DNA from: Entoloma clypeatum
Taxonomy: Eukaryota; Basidiomycota; Agaricomycetes; Agaricales; Entolomataceae
Assembly: GCA_963565915.1 (NCBI GenBank)
Contig: OY751489.1
Span: 2,604,001-2,668,000 of the forward strand
DNA: 64,000 bases
Reading direction: 5' to 3'
Part shown: in pieces, positions 18,966-28,048 of the stretch
Layout: each line of letters opens with the position of its first letter
Numbering within the stretch: the first letter of the stretch is position 1
Notes under the pieces: generated by a model
What the model saw: only the letters and a program-made list of their open reading frames with translations
Database searches by the model: none
Told to the model about the DNA's origin: nothing
Translations under genes and position numbers: made by a program

Positions 18966-21900
18966 GCAGTGGTCCTCATGAAGCACGGTCTGAGGACTGC
19001 GTTGACTCTCTCCGTGCCTCCGCTCCCATCCGACTTAACGCGTCCGCTCTCTCCGATCCGAACTCTTTACGTATCAATATCTCATCTTCTTTTTTCCCCT
19101 CAGATTCTGTCCCAGCACTTATTGATTCAGGATCTACTCACTGTTTTATTGACAATAACTTTTCCTCCGCCTATGATCTTCCGACCTCCGCCATTCCACC
19201 CTTAGAACTAAAGCTTTTCGATGGTTCTTCTAACGCGTTTATCACTCAAGTTGTAACAATACCTATATGTTTTCTTTCAGGTGAATCCTTTGAACAGGAT
19301 TTTTATGTTACTCCGCTCGACTCCGCTTCTTCCGTGGTTCTTGGATACAACTGGCTCACCCGCCACAATCCTATGATTGACTGGGTATTGGGCAGTATCA
19401 CTTTCCGTCCACAGATGCAAAAAGAGCCGTTTCCGACATCGACGTCGACCTCCTCCCAAGGTAGGACAGCTACGCTTCCTCCTCCGGAACCTCCGATCGT
19501 ACCTCCGCAGTCCGCTCCGCAGATTTCACTCATTAACGCAGCCGCATTTATGAGGGCATGCAAATTGCCTGGTACACAATCCTTTCGACTTCACCTTTCG
19601 ACTCCCTCCGTTTCCGCTCACTCCGCATCCGCTTCCGACACCCCCGACTTGACAAACGTACCCGAAGAATACCACGACTATGCTGACGTCTTCAGTAAAG
19701 GAAAAGCAGACACTCTTCCACCCCACCGTACCTACGACCTCAAAATCGAACTTGAAGAGGGCTCCGCTCCTCCGTTCGGTCCAATCTACTCCCTTTCACA
19801 AACCGAACTCAATGCCCTCCGTGAATTCATTGACGAACACCTCACCATTGGATTTATCCGACCCTCTTCCTCCCCACACGGTGCTCCCGTCCTTTTCATT
19901 CGTAAAAAGGATGGCTCCCTTCGTCTTTGCGTCGATTTCCGTGGTCTTAACAAAATCTCAAAGAAGGACCGATATCCGCTTCCGCTCATATCCGACCTTC
20001 TCCAGACCGCTGGAAAAGCCAGTGTTTATACGGCTCTCGACCTCCGACACGCCTATCACCTCGTCCGCATAGCGGAAGGAGATGAATGGAAAACCGCCTT
20101 CCGCACGCGCTACGGGTCTTTTGAATGGCTTGTCATGCCATTTGGACTCACCAACTCCCCAGCCGTTTTTCAACGCTTCATGAACGACATCTTCCACGAC
20201 CTGCTTGATAAGTATGTTACCATATATCTCGACGACATCCTCATCTACTCCGACTCTCCCTCCGAGCATCGGAAGCATGTCCGCGAAGTCCTCCGACGTC
20301 TCCGACAACACGGCTTATACGCACGCGCAGACAAATGCGAGTTTTCTACGGATACTGTTGAATACCTTGGCTTTATCCTCTCTCCGACAGGCCTCCGCAT
20401 GTCGGATAAGAAAGTCAAAATTATTCAAGATTGGCCTGAACCAAGGAAGGTCAAAGACATTCAGTCTTTCTTAGGTTTTGCCAATTTTTATCGACGATTC
20501 ATTCCTTACTACTCCGAAATCACCGTTCCGCTCACTCGACTCACCCGCAAAAACACACAATGGCACTTCTCCGACTCCGCTCGCGAATCTTTCAAAACTT
20601 TGAAGAAAGCCTTTACCACGGCACCTGTTCTTATGCATTGGATTCCCGACAGCCCTATTATCGTCGAAACCGATGCCTCCGACTACGCTTTGGGTGCGAT
20701 CCTCTCCATCCGCACCTCCGACGACGAAATCCATCCGGTCGCTTTCCACTCCCGCACCTTTACACCTGCCGAGTTAAACTATGACACCCACGACAAAGAA
20801 CTATTAGCGATCCACGATGCATTCAAGGTTTGGCGTCACTACCTTGAAGGCTCCGCTGCTCCGATCGATGTCATAACGGACCACAAAAATCTTGAGTACT
20901 TTTCTACTACCAAGATTTTATCACGTCGACAAGCTCGTTGGTCCGAATACCTCTGCCAGTTCAATCTCGTCATCCGCTTCCGCCCTGGCCGTTTAGGTAC
21001 GAAGCCCGATCTTTTAAGTAGACGATGGGACATCTACCCTAAAGAGGGAAATAGCGACTATTCGTCCATCAACCCAAGCAACTTCAAACCCATCTTCACA
21101 CAAGAACAGCTCACCACTTCACTTCGCGCAACAGAGTTATATACACCCGTCCTCCGTGCCACAATCATCATGGATACAGATCAGCTCCGCTCCGACATCC
21201 TCTCCGCTCTTCCGACTGATCCCATTTATACCTCTTTCCTCGACAATCCTAATCCACGCTGGATCGTGAATGAAGCAGGTTATCTACTCCACAATGGACG
21301 TATCTATGTTCCCGACTCATCCGACCTCCGTCTCCGCATCCTCCGCAATAAGCATGACCATATCCTCGCTGGACACCCTGGTCAAAATAAGACTATTAGT
21401 CTTATCCAACGAGAATACACTTGGCCTGGAATGCGCGACTTCGTCAAAAAGTATTGCAAGTCATGTACCACTTGTATGCGCGCCAAACCCCAACGTCATA
21501 AACCCTACGGTCTGCTTAAACAACTCCCTATTCCTGAACGTCCCTGGCATTCTATTTCCATGGATTTCATTGAACCCCTTCCGACATCCGCTGGCTCCGA
21601 TGCGATTCTGGTCATTGTAGACCGCCTCACTAAACAAGGCATATTCATCCCTACCACCATTAATTGCACATCCGAAGACCTAGCAAACCTTTTCGTGCTT
21701 CACGTCTTTTCCAAGCACGGAGTTCCGCAAAACGTCACATCCGATCGCGGACCTGAATTCGTCTCCCGTTTTTTCCGCTCTCTTGCAAAAGCCCTCGATA
21801 TGAGACTTCACTTCACTTCTGGATATCACCCTGAAGGCGATGGTCAAACCGAACGCACCAACCAGACACTCGAACAATACCTCCGCATTTTCTGCAACTA

Positions 21901-22639
21901 CCAGCAAGACAACTGGTCCGCTTTGCTTCCGCTTGCGGAGTTCGCTTACAACAACACTCCGAGTGCCACCACAGGTGTATCACCATTCTTCGCCAACAAA
22001 GGTTATCACCCCGACATTACACTCCATCCGGAACGTGATCTAGCATCCGATAAAGCTCGACAATACATCGTCGACTTAGATGAATTACATCAAGAACTAA
22101 AGACTGCTGTCGCAGAGGCACAACAACGTTATCAAGGCCCTGCGGACGTCCGACGTTCTCCGCCTCCCCCACTCCGCGTCGGACAAGAAGTCTTTGTTAA
22201 AGCTAAGTTCTTCCGCACCACACGACCCACCCAAAAGTTATCCGACAAATATGCTGGCCCATTTGAAATCATAGCCCAACCCGGCACGCACTCCTTTACA
22301 CTACGTCTACCCGACACTATGCGTGCTATACACCCCGTCTTCCACATATCCATGCTCGAACCAGCAACTCCTAACGAGATTCCAAATCGGATACAATCTC
22401 CTCCGCCTCCGCTCGAGATGGACGGAGAAACCGAATACGAAATTGCGGAAATCGTCGACTCAAAGATCGATAAAAGACGACGCTGCAAACTCCTTTACCT
22501 CGTCCGCTGGTTAGGTTATGAAGACACCAGTGAAGAGTTTTCTTGGTTACCCGCATCCGAGCTTGAACACGCAGCGGATACGGTAGCGGACTTCCACTCC
22601 GCTCAACCAACTAAGCCAGGCCCCTTATCGCGCTTGTAA
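18962..22639 (+). CDS. Pol polyprotein: protease, RT, RNase H, integrase, chromodomain
   Basis: About 1225 codons read in -1 frame after gag. No ATG at the start of the frame is needed if frameshifting is used. Aspartic protease: ALIDSGSTHCFIDNNF (about 19110-19160). RT: VDFRGLNKISKKDRYPLP, LDLRHAYH and catalytic YLDDILIYSDS (about 20226). RNase H: VETDASDYALGAIL (about 20660). Integrase: HHCC site (HDHILAGHPGQ, CKSCTTCMRAK), then core Asp in SMDFIEPLP, Asp in TSDRGPEF and Glu in GQTERTNQTLE, with 35 residues between the last two. A GPF module (KYAGPFEI) follows. The C-terminal chromodomain (YEIAEIVDSKIDKRRR, LYLVRWLGYEDTSEEFSWLP) should steer integration toward modified histones. All catalytic residues are intact. 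Confidence 0.95.
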   Translation: MGSGPHEARSEDCVDSLRASAPIRLNASALSDPNSLRINISSSFFPSDSVPALIDSGSTHCFIDNNFSSAYDLPTSAIPPLELKLFDGSSNAFITQVVTIPICFLSGESFEQDFYVTPLDSASSVVLGYNWLTRHNPMIDWVLGSITFRPQMQKEPFPTSTSTSSQGRTATLPPPEPPIVPPQSAPQISLINAAAFMRACKLPGTQSFRLHLSTPSVSAHSASASDTPDLTNVPEEYHDYADVFSKGKADTLPPHRTYDLKIELEEGSAPPFGPIYSLSQTELNALREFIDEHLTIGFIRPSSSPHGAPVLFIRKKDGSLRLCVDFRGLNKISKKDRYPLPLISDLLQTAGKASVYTALDLRHAYHLVRIAEGDEWKTAFRTRYGSFEWLVMPFGLTNSPAVFQRFMNDIFHDLLDKYVTIYLDDILIYSDSPSEHRKHVREVLRRLRQHGLYARADKCEFSTDTVEYLGFILSPTGLRMSDKKVKIIQDWPEPRKVKDIQSFLGFANFYRRFIPYYSEITVPLTRLTRKNTQWHFSDSARESFKTLKKAFTTAPVLMHWIPDSPIIVETDASDYALGAILSIRTSDDEIHPVAFHSRTFTPAELNYDTHDKELLAIHDAFKVWRHYLEGSAAPIDVITDHKNLEYFSTTKILSRRQARWSEYLCQFNLVIRFRPGRLGTKPDLLSRRWDIYPKEGNSDYSSINPSNFKPIFTQEQLTTSLRATELYTPVLRATIIMDTDQLRSDILSALPTDPIYTSFLDNPNPRWIVNEAGYLLHNGRIYVPDSSDLRLRILRNKHDHILAGHPGQNKTISLIQREYTWPGMRDFVKKYCKSCTTCMRAKPQRHKPYGLLKQLPIPERPWHSISMDFIEPLPTSAGSDAILVIVDRLTKQGIFIPTTINCTSEDLANLFVLHVFSKHGVPQNVTSDRGPEFVSRFFRSLAKALDMRLHFTSGYHPEGDGQTERTNQTLEQYLRIFCNYQQDNWSALLPLAEFAYNNTPSATTGVSPFFANKGYHPDITLHPERDLASDKARQYIVDLDELHQELKTAVAEAQQRYQGPADVRRSPPPPLRVGQEVFVKAKFFRTTRPTQKLSDKYAGPFEIIAQPGTHSFTLRLPDTMRAIHPVFHISMLEPATPNEIPNRIQSPPPPLEMDGETEYEIAEIVDSKIDKRRRCKLLYLVRWLGYEDTSEEFSWLPASELEHAADTVADFHSAQPTKPGPLSRL

Positions 22640-22683
22640 CAAAAAGAAAAGAAAATCTATTAAAATTTTATACTAACAAAAAA

Positions 22684-23696
22684 CTACTTTCGCTGTTTTT
22701 TGTTAGATACCCCCTCTGTCTCCTCGTTCCACTCCGATCCGGATTCCTCTTCCGCTTCCTCCATCCGCTTCCGCTTCTTCGTTTCTTCTTCTTTTTCTGC
22801 TTCTTCTTCTACCTCCCTTCCCAACTCCTCCAATACCCTATCATACTCCTCCGCATCCTCGTCCTCGTCGGATCCCTCCTCCGAAGCCTCCGAATCCTCC
22901 CTCCACGCGATAACCGTCAAAAGCTCCTTGATCTCCCGCAATTCCTTCAACTCCGCCTTTATCAGCCGCATCTCCCTTATCATGCTCCTAAGCCCTCTCA
23001 CCACCTCCGTGCCTATGACCACCTCTGGCGGACCAAACCCCTCCGGCATGAACTCCGGCTCCTCCGACGCTGCGGCTATCTGCGATCCCTCCGCGGTCCC
23101 CTCTCCCTTGGACGATCCCGCCTTCGCGTTCTTCGTCGCACCACCTGCCACCTTAGCCTTTCCGACCCTCACCGCCTTGGTCATCCTCCGCTTCACCTCC
23201 GACTCCGCTTCCGCTCCCGTTCTGCAGCTTCGTTTTAAACGCTGGCACCGCCAGCACGACGAAGCATTGTCATTCCTAAAGAACAAGTTAATAACGAAGC
23301 GTATAAAGAAATAGGAAAAACTCACTCCGATGGCCAAAAACACAAGTCCCCCGCTTTCAAGCAGGAGGTGCAATCCTCCTTCCCCTGCTCGTAACTCGCA
23401 GGCATATTCTTGAAAACCCCCTGCAGCCGGACCTTCTTCACCTCCGCACTCGCCGCATCCGCATCCGCCTCCGCATCCGCACCTGCACCCGCGACCGGTT
23501 CCTTCGCCTTCGCCTTCTCTGCCTTCCTCTCTGCTCGTCTCCGCTCTTTCGCCGCCCTCTTCGCCTCCGCGCGCTCTGCATCTTCCTTCGCGCGCTCCTC
23601 TGCCTCCTGCAGTTTCCTCTCCAACTCTTCGGTGACCTTCTTCTGGCGCTCCCTTTCAGCACGAAGAGCGGCGAGGGGTGAGTTTTCAGCGGACAT
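22684..23696 (-). CDS. Antisense spliced zinc-cluster/coiled-coil gene inside the chromovirus
   Basis: Lies between pol and the 3' LTR, opposite to gag-pol. Exon 1 is 23696-23326 and exon 2 is 23275-22684, separated by a 50-bp intron (23325-23276, GTGAGT...TTTAG), giving 320 residues. Residues about 10-70 form a highly charged coiled coil (RERQKKVTEELERKLQEAEE). Splicing joins CTSCLKAGDLC from exon 1 to CWRCQRLKRSC from exon 2 with 11 residues between, giving C-x2-C-x6-C-x11-C-x2-C-x6-C, the spacing of a fungal Zn2Cys6 binuclear cluster. A second coiled coil (LRSMIREMRLIKAELKELRE) and an acidic, then basic tail (NKKQRK) follow. Upstream of the ATG there are CT-rich leader sequence and a CACGTG box (23776-23781). 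A DNA-binding or regulatory role is inference; similar antisense frames may exist in other mushroom Gypsy elements. Confidence 0.7.
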
Positions 23697-23814
23697 AACG
23701 GATAGGCGTCGGGATAGATGTTGTGGTTGGGTGACAAGAGAGAAAGATCACGCACAAAGCTTTTCAACCAATGGTCACGTGGATTACCTCATCTGGGCCT
23801 CAGGGTTCGGCCCT

Positions 23815-23824
23815 AAGAGGGAAA
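23815..23824 (+). other. Polypurine tract of the chromovirus
   Basis: AAGAGGGAAA ends three bases before the 3' LTR start at 23828, the expected place for the plus-strand primer. Confidence 0.7.
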
Positions 23825-23827
23825 TAC

Positions 23828-24360
23828 TGTCATAACCATACGATTCACATCTGACTTATCCGACGACTCCGACATTTCATCCGCTCCAACATCCGCTCCA
23901 ACAACATTCTATTTATATTGAATATACTTCTACTACGTAACATCTCAACCATACTTACAAGTAGACATATGTTGTTCACTTTTCATTTGTTACTCTCCGT
24001 ACTCCGAATGTTCCGATGGTCAACTCCAATATCTGCACATCACTTATAGTAATGCTGATCATTCTAGTCTACTATAAATAGTGTACAAACCTGTCGTAGA
24101 ACCTCAGTTCAAATATCATACGTTACACCTCATTCGCATCCGTCTCTACTTGCCTTTGAGCATTCTCTCCGTCACCTCCGCTCATCCGCTCATCCGCTCA
24201 TCCGACATCCGCCAATCCGAAATCGAGGACCACATCAAAGAGTGGGGCGCAACGCACAAGTTGAAGCCAGGTCCTTTCTGCCAACGTTGCACTTACCGCA
24301 TTCCGCTCCTCCGCTACTCCGCTCCGACTCGTCCGACGTTGAGAAACACGCTACGTGACA
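23828..24360 (+). repeat. 3' LTR of the chromovirus
   Basis: 533 bp, same length as the 5' LTR. I find three substitutions: CATCCG to CATCTG near 23847, CTCCGAC to CTCCAAC near 23888, and CTCCACTCC to CTCCGCTCC near 24320. Followed by target duplication AACAC. Confidence 0.97.
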
Positions 24361-24365
24361 AACAC

Positions 24366-24935
24366 AAAAACCAGCATTTTCTTACTTCCTCCTTTCCACA
24401 ACCACTTTCAACTACCTGTAATATATATATATTATTGAACCATTGTATGTAAACCTATTGAGACCATTCAAATTAAATTCAAGGACTTCATAAGGTGAAT
24501 ATGAGCAAAATGGGTCGAAAATTTGACCAAATTTTTTTATTTCAGCTTTGGATCCTCCACATCCAGATGATCTTACAGCACATTTGTTTTTCAAATTTGT
24601 CCATTAGGGAGATATGACACTTTTTCTGAAATCTGCACATTTCATTATTTCTATCTTATCTGGACTTCTGAAAATTATACACAGTGTGTCAGAAGATGAA
24701 TACATATCCCATATATAGTTCTATCACATTGAACTATTATTAGACTATGAGGAAGGCACTGCGCGCGCCTGTGCGATGCATTTTGCACATTGTTTACTAT
24801 TATTTGGTCAGAGCATGGAACCTCTATAACTTAAATCTGTGGCGAAGTTTCATAAAATAAATACTTACTCAATGACATATAATTCCCTCCTAATTGATAT
24901 AGTATAAACCCTTACTTGTTGCTGTGTAGACATAA
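24366..24935. other. AT-rich intergenic stretch, no gene seen
   Basis: The right flank of the chromovirus. Short (AT) run near 24422-24433; no coding frame or repeat structure that I can support. Confidence 0.5.
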
Positions 24936-25108
24936 GGGCCTGTTCGGCAATCAAACTTCGGTTTGGGTTTGGGTTTGGGTTTTGATTTGTAATCAACAAA
25001 TGCTGATGTAATCACACATAACATTGAATTTCGATTGAATGTTGAATACATCTGCTCGTTCTCCCGTCCTCTCTTGATTCGATCGCTCTCTTGCTGCTGG
25101 CGGCAACG

Positions 25109-26174
25109 ATGGTTGAGAAGGCTCAATGGACCAATGACCAGGAGACTGCCCTGGTGAACTTTCTGCTGGACCAGAAGGCACAAGCCGGGGATGGAGGGAA
25201 CTTCAAACAAACTGTGTACAACAAGGTGGCGGCACAACTCGAGAAGTTGAGAACTAAGGGAGCGCGAAAGACAGGGAAATGTATTCAAAACAAATGGGCA
25301 ATGGTAACACTTGTTATTTCCCTAATCTGAGAGCCTTAACATGATTCTTTTCTGTTCTCAGTTGCGAAAGCATTATCGAGTGATTGAATGAATTCGGGCA
25401 AAGTCAGGGTGGACCTGGAGTGACAAATTTGGTGCAGACATCAACATACACAACGCTCATCTCTGGGAGGCCCATGTTGCCAAGGATAAGCATGCCAAAC
25501 CCTTTCGTAACAAGGGGTGGCTTCATTTTGACAAGGTTGGGCAGCTAATGCCTTCGACAGTGGCTGGTGCACATGTCTATCGTCCATTGGCACCAGCTGG
25601 GAACACCGAACCTGCCCCTCCTTCGCCCGATTCTCCTGGTACCCCAATCCCATGGCCTGCCTCAGATTCGGAGAAGAACAAGAACTCTGATGACGAGGAT
25701 GGTGACGATTCCATTGACAAGCCTTCGGTAGAGTTTTTTTATCTGTTCCTTCGAGTTTATTATTTATCATTTCATATATACTAGCCCGCCATCATGCCTT
25801 CGCGCCCTCTGAAACGGGTGTCTGCTGCTCTGAGCTCACAACCTCTGAGGTGTATTCGTCCATCAACATCTGCCAGTGCGAATGCTCTTGACAAGCTTTC
25901 AAATTCAGTCGCAGCATTTGGTGATGCTGTCGCCACCGCTCTTGCACCTCCTTCCCAAGGAGTTGACCCAACCCCCTGTCATCGCCAACGTGCACTTCTT
26001 TGGGCCCAACAACTTGAGAAATCTTGGCTTAGCTGTCCGCAGATGCAGTCGCTTATCAAGATTCTTCAGAAGGACATGGAGGCGGTTGATACATATTCTG
26101 TGCTCGAAGATGAAACTGGGGAGGATTGGGTAAGAGAACAGCTTGAAATTGATGAATCTGGTAGTATATATTAA
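25109..26174 (+). pseudogene. Harbinger Myb/SANT-like partner protein, one premature stop
   Basis: Three exons: 25109 to about 25303, about 25363-25727 and 25785-26174, with GT-AG introns. Exon 1 encodes the Trp-rich SANT start (AQWTNDQETALVNFLLDQKA, then CIQNKWAM). Exon 2 continues with LRKHYRVIE, a TGA stop at 25389-25391 where homologues have Arg, then IRAKSGWTWSDKFG and HLWEAHVAKDKHAKPFRNKG. Exon 3 gives the C-terminal region (WAQQLEKSWLSCPQMQSLI, EDWVREQL). In Harbinger elements this protein partners the transposase for DNA binding or nuclear import. The CGA-to-TGA change is the only clear lesion I see. Confidence 0.8.
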
Positions 26175-27506
26175 CTATACAATACTTTCATCATGTTGAT
26201 ATAGCCACTCCTGGTAGTCGTTCCACATCTCCTGTGCAATTCTATCCCTCAGTTCTTCTGCCCTTCGTTTTTCAGCTGGGGCTACATGGGATTGAGCCAG
26301 TTCACCATAACCTTGATCGTCAAATGGTTGCTCGCCCGTATGAGCTGCATCTCCATGAATGGCTGTAAGATCATTGATATCACTGGGATCATGTGTCATG
26401 ATGAAGTTGTGTACAGCTGCGAGGCCAGGTGGAATGCGTGCTTGAATGTCCATGCTAAATTGTGGTGGATGAGAAAGAATTGTCCATCACATTTTGATGA
26501 CTCCAAAAATGCGCTCAATGACATTGCGTGCTTGGGCATGACGCAAATTGAAAAGCTCTTCTTTATTTACTGGACTATTAAAAGAATCAGAAAAAATACT
26601 TGAAAATTGTCATCAACTCACCGCACTCCAGCACACCCCCATTCCGCAAGATGATATCGAACACCTCGGTAAGGTACCATGGCAGCATCACATGCTGGGA
26701 ATCCTGCATCTGCAAGGTAGTATTTACCCTCAGGAATGGCCAGATCCGTGAAACATGATTCAGCAAAAACGGTGGAATCCGCAGCTGAGCCCTCCCATCT
26801 GCTGACAAAATAGAGAAACAGGAGCTCAAATGATGAGCATGCCAGACAGTTCTGTGATGTACTGCCTTTGCGATTCCAAGAAGCGTGGCGCTCAGCAGCA
26901 GAGGGACAACAGTCAATATGTGTACCGTCCATTCCACCAAGAGCATCCTTAAAATATGGAAACCACTTGGGGTTGTTGAGAATCGAGGGAGATATGGAAC
27001 TGGGATGGGGCAATTCGACATATTTTGTATAGAAGAGTGGTGATGATACAGCATCCAGAATCGTGCGGAAGTACCTATTTCTTTGTGAGCTTGTGGACTA
27101 GATCTTGAGAAATAGGAACAAACTTTGATATGGTTTCATTGGAATGCTGGAACCGCTCTCCAACATGACGGATCGAAAGCCCAGTAACGCACATATATAG
27201 AAAGATGGCAGCCTGTTCTTCAAGAGCAATATATCGTGAATCTTCAAGGCCACATAGCCTGAGTTCTGCTACGAAAGCCAAGAAGACATGCAGGCGCATC
27301 CCCAGCTCCGTCCAGATGCGATCCAGATGACCATTGATAAGCTCCTGAACCCAGGCTGCCCCTGTCAATGCTGAGGTGTGATAATCTTGCTTCCAGTAGT
27401 TCGGAGATGCATATAGAACAGCAGCAATTCCAATAGCTTGTATAAAATAAGCACTGACAGCAAGAAGACATTGTTGGAGGCTCTGAGAATCTCTCAATGG
27501 AGGCAT
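26175..27506 (-). pseudogene. Harbinger DDE transposase (HARBI1-like), one premature stop
   Basis: Three exons on the minus strand: 27506-27124, 27074-26622 and 26574-26175, with introns of 49 and 47 bp. Exon 1 has the helical N-terminal region ending IRHVGERFQHSNETISK, joined in frame to YFRTILDAVSSP. Catalytic residues: Asp in LGGMDGTHIDC, Asp in YYLADAGFP, Glu in ARNVIERIFGV. Shortly after the Glu a TGA (26487-26489) replaces a codon expected to be basic, cutting off about 100 C-terminal residues (from WTILSHPPQFSMDIQ on). The catalytic core is otherwise complete, so a truncated protein is possible but probably inactive. Confidence 0.85.
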
Positions 27507-27636
27507 TGATCAAAGATTATCAATGATTCATTGATATTCATCATTTGGGCAATGGTATTACATCAGTGTTTGTTGATTACAAATCGAAACCAAAACCCAA
27601 ACCCAAACCGAAGTTTGGTTGCCGAACAGGCCCTAA

Positions 27637-28048
27637 TAAGCAGATGTGCGATGTTTTTGGGAATTTGTTTACATGTATTTGACACATTTGATGCGCGCAT
27701 GATGCGCATCATCCAATGTTGAAACAACGCATCCACCCATTGCTGACTCTGCAATGAGGGCACACATGCCAAAAATCATGTGTTTGGATGGTTTAATCAT
27801 GTGTGAACCTATATCAACAGCAAATTAACTAAGTAACATGGCTCTGGTGGACAATTTGTGATATTTGTATGGTTTAACTGAGTTTAACCAACAAATTAAC
27901 CAAACCAATGAAAAATTAACTGGTTAATGATGGTTTGGTCTGGTTTAGATTTTTTTCTGAAATTTTCTTAACCAGTTAAGGTTTAGGTTAATGGATTTGG
28001 GCTCAATTAACCAAACCAAACCAAACTTTTGAACACTACATGGTATGG
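27637..28048. other. Non-coding stretch rich in TTAACCAAAC phrases
   Basis: No gene seen. Several TTAACCAAAC/GTTTGGTTAA-like phrases occur in both orientations (27860-28030), suggesting an old repeat. Ends in TGGTATGG, the left target copy of the hAT-like element. Confidence 0.4.

Larger units (their letters stand above)
17089..24360 (+). mobile_element. Complete, young Gypsy chromovirus (7272 bp), TSD aacac
   Basis: Two 533-bp LTRs (17089-17621 and 23828-24360) differ at only three positions that I find. Identical AACAC target duplications lie at 17084-17088 and 24361-24365. LTR ends are TGTCA...TGACA. Internal order: self-complementary primer site, gag, -1 slip site, pol (protease, RT, RNase H, integrase, chromodomain), antisense spliced gene, polypurine tract. 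All frames are open, so this copy looks potentially autonomous. Confidence 0.96.
24936..27633. mobile_element. PIF/Harbinger DNA transposon (2698 bp), TSD taa
   Basis: Terminal inverted repeats of about 78 bp (24936-25013 and 27556-27633) begin GGGCCTGTTCGGCAA and contain TTTGGG repeats. TAA flanks both ends (24933-24935 and 27634-27636), the 3-bp duplication of this superfamily. It carries the two genes expected: a Myb/SANT protein (plus) and a DDE transposase (minus), convergent with abutting stop codons. Both genes carry a premature stop. Confidence 0.92.

Noticed and set aside
22700..23314. 204-codon Ser-rich plus-strand frame between pol and the 3' LTR
   Set aside because: It is the complement of the antisense zinc-cluster gene, which has splice sites, coiled coils and ordered cysteines; the plus frame has only Ser-rich low complexity.
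23410..23835. 141-codon Ala/Ser-rich plus-strand frame
   Set aside because: Shadow of exon 1 of the antisense gene; Ala/Ser richness mirrors its Glu/Arg/Ala coiled-coil codons.
25000..27640. TTTGGG repeats read as an internal telomere or telomere-healing scar
   Set aside because: The repeats sit symmetrically inside the two Harbinger inverted repeats with a TAA target duplication, so they belong to the transposon ends.
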